Below, one piece after another: positions 1 through 5,906 of a stretch of DNA of 28,231 bases. Below the pieces are notes generated by a model. The model ran no database searches. It was given only the letters and a program-made list of their open reading frames with translations, and was not told the DNA's origin. This DNA is from an uncultured Oscillibacter sp. (GTDB lineage Bacteria > Bacillota > Clostridia > Oscillospirales > Oscillospiraceae). The stretch spans positions 1 to 28,231 of the forward strand of contig URKI01000030.1 in NCBI GenBank assembly GCA_900548505.1, given 5' to 3'. Position numbers and translations under genes: made by a program. Position 1 is the stretch's first letter. Each line of letters begins with the position of its first letter.

Positions 1-45
1 GATAGGCTCCGGTCTCGTGGGCTCGGAGATGTGTATAAGAGACAG
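1..45. other. Nextera sequencing adapter (not genomic)
   Basis: Positions 27-45 are the 19-bp Tn5 mosaic end used in Nextera libraries, 12-26 hold the read-2 adapter arm, and 4-11 (AGGCTCCG) is an i7 index read in primer orientation. Position 46 is the first genomic base. Open reading frames that begin here (for example at 17 or 31) are artefacts. The same adapter and index occur inverted at the other end. Confidence 0.98.
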
Positions 46-522
46 GTCCTTTTCCGCCTGCTTGAGCTCGTCCTCAGTGATCTCGGACTTCTTCTCCTGC
101 TTCTTGAAGTTCTCCATGGCGTCCCGGCGGATATTGCGGATGGCCACCTTGCCGGCCTCGGCATACTTATGGATCTGCTTGACCAGCTCCTTGCGGCGCT
201 CCTCGGTCAGCTGGGGGAAATTGAGCCGGATGCTGCGGCCGTCGTTCTGGGGATTGATGCCCAGGTCGGAGTTCTGGATGGCCTTTTCAATGGACTTGAG
301 GGCACTGCCGTCCCAGGGCTGGATCACCAGCGCACGGGGATCGGGAGAGGAAATGGCCGCGATCTGCTGGATGGGCGTGGGGCTGCCGTAATAATCCACC
401 ATGATCCGGTCCAGCACCGCCGCGTTGGCGCGGCCTGCACGCACGGAGGCAAAGTCCGCGTTGACGGAGTCGATGCTCTTTTTCATTTTGTCCTCGTAAA
501 TCTTGTATTCGTCTTTCAGCAT
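46..522 (-). CDS. frr: Ribosome recycling factor, 3'-truncated by contig end
   Basis: Ribosome recycling factor acts with EF-G to split the post-termination ribosome. The frame opens with ATG at 520-522, preceded by a GGAAGG ribosome binding site, and runs without a stop for 159 codons into the adapter. The family is about 185 residues, so about the last 26 residues are missing. Recognisable family segments are SVRAGRANAAVLDRI near residues 26-40, INPQNDGRSIRLNFPQLTEERRK near 89-111 and RNIRRDA near 128-134. The gene lies 54 nt after pyrH, the usual pyrH-frr order, and is probably cotranscribed with it. It is easy to miss because the reading frame has no stop codon within the window. Confidence 0.96.
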
Positions 523-576
523 AATGTGGTTCCTTCCTTTCACTGATTGTGGAAAGCGCAAACCGCGCGTGCTTTT

Positions 577-1293
577 TTATTCGCCGACGATGGTGCCCAC
601 CTTCTCGCCGCACAGGGCCCGGACGATATTCTTCGGGTCCTTGAGGGCGAACAGCAGCACCGGGATGTGGTTGTCCATGGACAAGGAGGTAGCCGTGGTA
701 TCCATGACCATCAGATGCTGGGCCAGCACCTCGTCGTAAGTGATGGAGTCGTATTTGACGGCGGTGGGGTCCTTCACCGGGTCGGCGCTGTACACGCCGT
801 CCACGTTCTTAGCAAGCAGGATCACGTCCGCATCGATCTCCGCGGCGCGCAGCACGGCGGCCGTATCCGTGGAGAAATAGGGGTTGCCGGTGCCGGCGCC
901 GAAAATGACCACGCGCCCCTTCTCCAGGTGCCGGATGGCCCGGGAGCGGATATAGGGCTCGGCGATGGCGCGCATCTCAATGGCAGTCTGGACCCGGACG
1001 GGGATGCCCTTTTGCTCGCACACATCCGCCACAGCCAGGCAGTTCATCACCGTGGCCAGCATACCCATATGGTCGGCACGGGTGCGCTCCATCTTGCCGC
1101 CGGAGTTCTTGGCGCCGCGCCAGAAGTTGCCGCCGCCGACCACCAGGCCCACCTGAACGCCCATGTCCAGGCACTCCTTGATGACATCGCACACCTGACC
1201 AATGACTTCAAAATTCAAGCCGGCATGCTGATCGCCGGCCAGAGCCTCGCCGCTGATCTTCAGCAGGACTCTCTTATAAATCGGTTTTCCCAT
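577..1293 (-). CDS. pyrH: Uridylate kinase (UMP kinase)
   Basis: This cytosolic enzyme phosphorylates UMP to UDP with ATP in pyrimidine nucleotide synthesis and is unrelated to eukaryotic UMP/CMP kinases. The 238-residue protein shows the amino acid kinase fold signatures: KISGEAL at 12-18, GGGN at 53-56, GTGNPYFSTD near 134-143, and the uridylate kinase segment AKNVDGVYSADP near 161-172. I chose ATG 1293 because GGAGG lies 8 nt upstream. The frame can be extended 22 codons upstream, but that extension lacks a ribosome binding site and family similarity. In many Firmicutes pyrH follows rpsB-tsf; here the upstream neighbour is xdhC and its terminator, so pyrH must start from its own promoter between 1294 and 1381, where I found no convincing -35/-10 pair. 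Confidence 0.97.
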   Translation of the reverse strand: MGKPIYKRVLLKISGEALAGDQHAGLNFEVIGQVCDVIKECLDMGVQVGLVVGGGNFWRGAKNSGGKMERTRADHMGMLATVMNCLAVADVCEQKGIPVRVQTAIEMRAIAEPYIRSRAIRHLEKGRVVIFGAGTGNPYFSTDTAAVLRAAEIDADVILLAKNVDGVYSADPVKDPTAVKYDSITYDEVLAQHLMVMDTTATSLSMDNHIPVLLFALKDPKNIVRALCGEKVGTIVGE

Positions 1294-1381
1294 ATTCGAT
1301 CCTCCATTTGGACGGAATTTCATACAGATGTATTTTAACGTATTTTCCCTTGTTTGCATAGGGGGTAGACAAGATTTTCCG

Positions 1382-1440
1382 AAAAAATCCCCTTGCCGGC
1401 GGGCAAGACAAGAGCCGGTCTGATTTACAGACCGGCTCTT
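1382..1440 (-). terminator. Double hairpin terminator after xdhABC
   Basis: Two hairpins follow xdhC on the minus strand. The first has perfect 13-bp arms (1410-1422 and 1428-1440) with a 5-nt loop. The second has 6-bp arms CTTGCC/GGCAAG (1392-1397 and 1402-1407), followed after GGGA by six T residues (1382-1387). The second has the shape of an intrinsic terminator; the first may strengthen it or stabilise the mRNA end. Confidence 0.75.
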
Positions 1441-1463
1441 GGTCGTTTTTCGGTGTGTCCCGC

Positions 1464-1961
1464 TCAGGACTCGGGCATGGGCTTGCCCAGCCGCTGGTAC
1501 ATGGTGCGCTTCACTGCCCGGAGGATGTTCTCATAGCCCGTGCAGCGGCAGAGGTGACCGGAGAGCAGCTTGCGCAGCTCGTCATCGGTGTACTCCTTCC
1601 CGCTTTCCAGGATCTCCTCCGCCGTGAGGATGAAGCCGGGTGTGCAGAAGCCGCACTGGATGGCAGCCTCCTCAGCAAAGGCAAGCTGGATGTCGCTCAG
1701 CTCGCCGTTGGGGCCCAGCAGGCCCTCCAGCGTGCGGATGTTCTTGCCCTCGGCCCAGACGGCCAGGTAAATGCAGGAGTTGAACGCCTCCCCGTCGATG
1801 AGGACGGTGCATGCGCCGCACTCTCCCACCTCGCAGCCTTTTTTCACGCTGGTCATGCGGAAATCATTGCGCAGCATGTCCGTCAGGCTGGCGCGCACAT
1901 CCACCGTGCGCTCCACGTCTTTTCCGTTGAGATTGAAATGGATCGTCTGCATCTGTGCCAT
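1464..1961 (-). CDS. xdhC: Xanthine dehydrogenase [2Fe-2S] subunit
   Basis: The iron-sulfur subunit of a three-polypeptide molybdenum hydroxylase passes electrons from the molybdenum centre to FAD. The 165-residue protein has both [2Fe-2S] motifs: plant-ferredoxin type C43, C48, C51, C63, and helical-bundle type C103, C106, C138, C140. It closely matches my recollection of E. coli XdhC, including the YLAVWAEGKNIRTLEG segment. ATG at 1959-1961 overlaps the xdhB stop by one base (TAATG) and has a GGAGG site upstream, so translation is probably coupled; the longer frame from 2015 is not supported. It is the last gene of xdhABC and is followed by a terminator. Naming follows E. coli usage, where xdhC is the Fe-S subunit; elsewhere xdhC denotes a maturation factor. 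Confidence 0.93.
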   Translation of the reverse strand: MAQMQTIHFNLNGKDVERTVDVRASLTDMLRNDFRMTSVKKGCEVGECGACTVLIDGEAFNSCIYLAVWAEGKNIRTLEGLLGPNGELSDIQLAFAEEAAIQCGFCTPGFILTAEEILESGKEYTDDELRKLLSGHLCRCTGYENILRAVKRTMYQRLGKPMPES

Positions 1962-2842
1962 TACAGCGCACCTCCTGCCCGCTTGACCGCTTCCCGGAAG
2001 GCGCGCTTGGCGCACTCCACGGCGATATGCATCCGGAAATCCTTGGCGGCACGCCAGGAATCCCGGGGATGGATGTCTTCCTTTACTGCCTTGGCGAATT
2101 CCTCCGCCAAATCCGCTGTGAGCGGCTTTCCGGCCGCCAGCGCCTCCGCCGTTTTGGCCCGCAGAGGCACGGGACCTGCCACGCCGAAGGCCACCCGCGC
2201 GCGCTCCACGGTCCGCTTGTCGGCGGAGAGGCGCACGTTCACGGAAGTGCCCAGGGTCGCAATGTCCATGGCATTGCGCATGGCGTACTTGATATAGAAT
2301 CCGTGGGTATCGGCATAGCTCTCCTTGGAGATCAGGATGCCGGTCTGGATCTCGCCGGGGCGAATGTCCACCTGTCCGGCACGGATGTAGAACTCCTGGA
2401 TGGGCACATGGCGCACGCCCTCCGGCCCGGTCAGCTCGATGACGGTGTCATAGGCAAAGAGCGTAGATGCGGAGTCTGCGGAGGTCACACCGTTGCAGGT
2501 GTTGCCGCCGATGGTGCCGATGTTGCGGATCTGGGGTCCGCCCACCTGATCCACCGCTTCGCCCAGCACCAGCATATGCTGCTGAATCAGCGGATCACGG
2601 GTAATGTGGGAGAAGCTGGTGAGGCTGCCGATGCGCAGCGTGCCGTCAGACTCCATAGTCACGCCACGCAGTTCGTCCAGTCCATAGATGGAGATCAGCT
2701 CGGCACCGGCCCGCTTCCCTTCCCGCATCTGCACCAGCACGTCGGAGCCGCCGGCAATGATCTGGGCCTCGGGATGCGCCACGCGGAGCGCCACGGCGTC
2801 CTGAACGGACTGGGCCTGGTAAAGTGCTTTCATATCATACAT
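1961..2842 (-). CDS. xdhB: Xanthine dehydrogenase FAD-binding subunit
   Basis: This is the flavin subunit of the molybdenum hydroxylase and the site where electrons pass to NAD+ or another acceptor. At 293 residues it has the family's usual length. FAD-binding signatures are AGGSDVLVQ at 30-38 and TIGGNTCNG at 110-118, followed by the SADSAST segment. The C-terminal CO-dehydrogenase-flavoprotein domain includes KYAMRNAMDIATLG and SWRAAKDFR. ATG 2842 has GGAGG 7 nt upstream; the xdhA stop is 12 nt before the start, and xdhC overlaps its stop. It is the only FAD-domain gene seen in the window, which matters because the second xanthine dehydrogenase (5905-8457) has no flavin domain of its own. 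Confidence 0.94.
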   Translation of the reverse strand: MYDMKALYQAQSVQDAVALRVAHPEAQIIAGGSDVLVQMREGKRAGAELISIYGLDELRGVTMESDGTLRIGSLTSFSHITRDPLIQQHMLVLGEAVDQVGGPQIRNIGTIGGNTCNGVTSADSASTLFAYDTVIELTGPEGVRHVPIQEFYIRAGQVDIRPGEIQTGILISKESYADTHGFYIKYAMRNAMDIATLGTSVNVRLSADKRTVERARVAFGVAGPVPLRAKTAEALAAGKPLTADLAEEFAKAVKEDIHPRDSWRAAKDFRMHIAVECAKRAFREAVKRAGGAL

Positions 2843-2854
2843 GGTGATCCCTCC

Positions 2855-5149
2855 TTAGTCCTCGATCACCCCGGCCTCTTTGAACTTGCGGTAGAGGACA
2901 TGGGGCGTAATGGGGCAGCAGTCGATGGCCACGCCGGTGGCCTGGAAAATGGCGTTGCGGATGGCCGGCGCGGGGCTGCAGGCCGGCGGCTCGCCCAGGG
3001 CCTTGGTCCCGTAGGGGGACGTGGGCTCGGGATTCTCCACGAACTCCGCCTGCAGATGGGGGTGGTCCATAAACGTGGAGAGCTTGTAGTCCAGCAGGTT
3101 GTTGTTCAGGGGCTTGCCGGTCTTTTCGTCGAACTTCAGCTCCTCGGAGAGGCCGTAGCCGATGGCCATGGACATACCGCCGTGGACCTGTGCCTCCGCC
3201 AGGGCGGGGTTGATGAGGGTGCCGCAGTCGTGGACGTTGACCAGATTCAAAAGCTTCACCTTGCACAGGGGGATATCCACTTCCACCTCGGCAAAGGAGC
3301 AGCCGAAGGAATAGGCGTTGGACTTGATCTGAGCCGTGGTCTCGGCGGTGATGTGCTGGCTGTCCGTCAGGGAGTACAGGCACTCCGTGGCAAGCTCGCC
3401 CAAAGTCTTGAGCACCCGACCGTCGCTCTTGCGGATGATCTTGCCGTCCACCAGGTCCAGGTTGCTCACCGGCATGCGGGTCTGGTCGTGGGCCACCTGC
3501 AAGATCCGCTCCCGCAGGGCCATGGCGGTCTGCATGATGGAAAAGCCGCCGATGTAGGTCTGGCGGGAAGCGTAAGCGCCGGTGCCGAAGGGCGTCACGT
3601 CCGTATCCTGAGAGGATACCACATGCACGTCCTCCAGGGGCACGCCTACCGCGTCGGCCACCATCTGGCTGTACGCCGTGTCGCAGCCCTGGCCGATCTC
3701 CGTCTCGCCGGTCTGGAACTGGAGAGAGCCGTCCTGATTGAGCACCATACGGCAGGAGGAGGACTCCAGAGAGATGGGCCACACGGCGGTGTTGTACCAG
3801 AACACCGCAAGGCCAACGCCCCGGCGCACGGGGCCGGTCTGGTTCTGGTACTCCTTGAATTTGCGCAGGTAGTCGATGGCCTCCATGCCCTTATCCAGGC
3901 ACTGGTTGAACGTATCGCTGTACAGCTCGTTTTTGGAGAAGGCGTCCCGATACCCAACAGGCATCAGATTCTTGCGGCGGAACTCCAGGGGCGTCATGCC
4001 GATGGCGGCGCAGATATCGTCGATGTGGCTCTCTCCGGCGAACATGGCCTGGGGGATGCCGTAACCGCGCATAGCGCCGGCAGCCGGGCGGTTGGTGAAC
4101 ACGCTCCAGCAGTCGCACTCCAGATTGTCGCAGGGATAGAGCTGGGGGAACGCGCCCATGCCCTTGGCCACTACGCCGTGGCCGTGGGAGGCGTAAGCGC
4201 CCTGGTTGGAGAACGCCTCGAACTTCCGGGCAGCCAGGGTGCCGTCCGGCCGGACCCAGGAGATGATGTGGGTACGGATGGCGTGGCGGACCCGGTTGGA
4301 GACGAACGTCTCTTCCCGGCTGCACTCCAGCTTCACCAGCCGTCCGCCTACCTTGGTGCAGCACCAGGCGCAAAGGGGCTCATAAAGGGCATCCTGCTTG
4401 TTGCCGAAACCGCCGCCGATATAGGGCTTGATGAGCCGCACCTTGCCCCAGGGAATGCCCAGAGCCTGGCCCACGACACGCCGCACGATGTGAGGGATCT
4501 GGGTGGAGGAAACCACCACCACGCGCCCGGCCTCCATATAGGCAAAGCAGCCGTGGTTTTCGATATGGCAGTGCTGGACGGTGGGAGTATCGTACCACCC
4601 CTCCACCCGGATGAGGCCCGGCTCCTGGATGGCCGCCTGATAATCTCCTCTGCGGATATCCGTGTGGGCCAGAATGTTGCCGGGGAACTCCTCGTGGATC
4701 TGAGGCGCATCCGGCTCCATGGCTTTCTGCACGTCCAGCACGAAGGGCAGCTCCTCGTACTCCACCTTCAGTGCCCGGACGCCCTGGGCGGCAGCCACCT
4801 CATTTTCGGCGATGACCACTGCCACCTCGTCGCCGTAGTAGCGCACGTGGCGATTCAGAAGCAGCCGGTCCGCAACGTCCTGATGGGCAGGGTCCGTGGA
4901 CCAGGGGTGGCCCGCCGTGGGGAACGGGATGTCGGGCACGTCAAAGCAGGTCAGAACCCGCACCACGCCGGGCACGGCCTCGGCCTGGGCGGTATCGATG
5001 GATTTGACGTAGCCGTGGGCGATGGTGGCGTGACAGATCTTGACGATCAGTGCGGAGGAATCGCAAAGATCATCCATGTACTTGGCCCGGCCGGTCGCCT
5101 TATCATAGGCGTCCACCCGGACAGCGCTTTTTCCCACACTTTTACTCAT
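2855..5149 (-). CDS. xdhA: Xanthine dehydrogenase molybdopterin subunit
   Basis: This is the catalytic subunit that hydroxylates hypoxanthine to xanthine, and xanthine to urate, at a molybdenum-molybdopterin centre. The 764-residue protein begins with an aldehyde oxidase/xanthine dehydrogenase a/b hammerhead domain (about residues 18-125), then the Mo-binding domains. Landmarks are STQIPHIVRRVVGQALGIPW, GGGFGNKQD, AGAMRGYG and the C-terminal ALGEPP, whose E720 corresponds to the conserved catalytic glutamate. Similarity to E. coli XdhA extends through the whole chain. ATG 5149 has GGAGG 9 nt upstream. It heads xdhABC and is divergent from mocA with a 93-bp gap. I found no good minus-strand promoter in that gap. 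Activity on related purines cannot be excluded from sequence. Confidence 0.93.
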   Translation of the reverse strand: MSKSVGKSAVRVDAYDKATGRAKYMDDLCDSSALIVKICHATIAHGYVKSIDTAQAEAVPGVVRVLTCFDVPDIPFPTAGHPWSTDPAHQDVADRLLLNRHVRYYGDEVAVVIAENEVAAAQGVRALKVEYEELPFVLDVQKAMEPDAPQIHEEFPGNILAHTDIRRGDYQAAIQEPGLIRVEGWYDTPTVQHCHIENHGCFAYMEAGRVVVVSSTQIPHIVRRVVGQALGIPWGKVRLIKPYIGGGFGNKQDALYEPLCAWCCTKVGGRLVKLECSREETFVSNRVRHAIRTHIISWVRPDGTLAARKFEAFSNQGAYASHGHGVVAKGMGAFPQLYPCDNLECDCWSVFTNRPAAGAMRGYGIPQAMFAGESHIDDICAAIGMTPLEFRRKNLMPVGYRDAFSKNELYSDTFNQCLDKGMEAIDYLRKFKEYQNQTGPVRRGVGLAVFWYNTAVWPISLESSSCRMVLNQDGSLQFQTGETEIGQGCDTAYSQMVADAVGVPLEDVHVVSSQDTDVTPFGTGAYASRQTYIGGFSIMQTAMALRERILQVAHDQTRMPVSNLDLVDGKIIRKSDGRVLKTLGELATECLYSLTDSQHITAETTAQIKSNAYSFGCSFAEVEVDIPLCKVKLLNLVNVHDCGTLINPALAEAQVHGGMSMAIGYGLSEELKFDEKTGKPLNNNLLDYKLSTFMDHPHLQAEFVENPEPTSPYGTKALGEPPACSPAPAIRNAIFQATGVAIDCCPITPHVLYRKFKEAGVIED

Positions 5150-5187
5150 GGGGTATGCCTCCTTCTGGCGAAATGGTCACAGCCGCG

Positions 5188-5217
5188 TTGACTGCGCGGT
5201 ACGAAAACGGATATACT
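5188..5217 (+). promoter_or_regulatory. Sigma-A-type promoter of mocA
   Basis: TTGACT at 5188-5193 and TATACT at 5212-5217 are separated by 18 bp. Start of transcription would be near 5224, giving a very short leader before the AAAGGGGG ribosome binding site and ATG 5243. It lies in the 93-bp gap between the divergent xdhA and mocA genes. Confidence 0.75.
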
Positions 5218-5242
5218 AAAGACGGAAAGGGGGAATTCTGCC

Positions 5243-5851
5243 ATGACACAGGAAAAAACGCTTGGGTGCGTGCTCCTGGCTGCCGGCAGTGCCCGGCGCT
5301 ATGGAGAAAACAAGCTCCTGGCCGCCCTGGACGGGCGGAGCCTCATTCTGCGGGCCATGGAAGCGGTCCCGGCAGAACAAATGGAACGGGTGGTGGTGGT
5401 GACCGCCTACCCGGAGATCATGCGTCTTGCGGCGGAATTTCACTTTGCCGCCATTTTCAATGATGACCCGGCCCTTGGCGCCAGCCACACCATCGCCCTG
5501 GGACTGACCCAGCTGCGGGACCTGGACGGCGTCATGTTCCTGGTGTGCGACCAGCCGCTTCTGCGGCGGGAGAGCGTGGCGGCCCTGGCCGGGCTGTGGC
5601 GCCGGTCGCCGGACAAGATCGCGGCGCTGGGGCATCATGGAGTCCGGGGAAATCCCTGCGTGTTCCCTGCCCCGCTGTACCCAGAGCTTTTGAAGCTGAC
5701 GGGCGACCGGGGCGGCAGTGCCGTCATCCGGCAGCACCCGGAGCTTCTCACACTGCTGGAGGTGCCGGAGCAGGAGCTTTGCGATGTGGATACCATCCAG
5801 GCGCTGGAGTCTTTACAAAGGGATGTATCACAGGGCCCACATCCCACATAA
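5243..5851 (+). CDS. mocA: Molybdenum cofactor cytidylyltransferase-like nucleotidyltransferase
   Basis: A 202-residue protein of the MobA/MocA nucleotidyltransferase fold. MocA joins CMP to molybdopterin, giving the dinucleotide cofactor (MCD) used by xanthine dehydrogenase-family enzymes. The N-terminal nucleotide-binding loop LAAGSARRYGENKLL is at 12-26, the metal-binding D103 sits in CDQPLL, and GNPCVFP near 136-142 and GDRGG at 154-158 match the family. The loop has A where many members have S. It is transcribed opposite to both xanthine dehydrogenase units and lies between them, with its own promoter and an AAAGGGGG ribosome binding site. Context makes MocA (CTP) more likely than MobA (GTP), but sequence alone does not settle the nucleotide. 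Confidence 0.82.
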   Translation: MTQEKTLGCVLLAAGSARRYGENKLLAALDGRSLILRAMEAVPAEQMERVVVVTAYPEIMRLAAEFHFAAIFNDDPALGASHTIALGLTQLRDLDGVMFLVCDQPLLRRESVAALAGLWRRSPDKIAALGHHGVRGNPCVFPAPLYPELLKLTGDRGGSAVIRQHPELLTLLEVPEQELCDVDTIQALESLQRDVSQGPHPT

Positions 5852-5870
5852 TTCGACTCTGCGGGGAGAT

Positions 5871-5906
5871 TGCTGCCGCGGCGAGTTTCGCCGCGGCAGC
5901 ATTTTT
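5871..5906. terminator. Bidirectional terminator between mocA and Se-type xdh
   Basis: Perfect 14-bp GC-rich arms (5871-5884 and 5888-5901) with a GTT loop are followed on the plus strand by five T residues. The gene pair is convergent: mocA ends at 5851, and the TAA of the other gene (5905-5907) lies in the T-run, so the hairpin serves mocA clearly. On the minus strand only a weak T-run follows the hairpin. Confidence 0.85.

Noticed and set aside
1955..5191. 1078-codon plus-strand open frame
   Set aside because: It lies antisense to xdhB and xdhA, has no recognisable domain and is rich in His/Gly/Leu as expected from the complement of GC-rich codons. The minus-strand genes have clear family motifs and ribosome binding sites.
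5150..5242. Minus-strand promoter for xdhA in the divergent gap
   Set aside because: I could not find a -35/-10 pair with acceptable spacing; reported as an open question and not as a feature.
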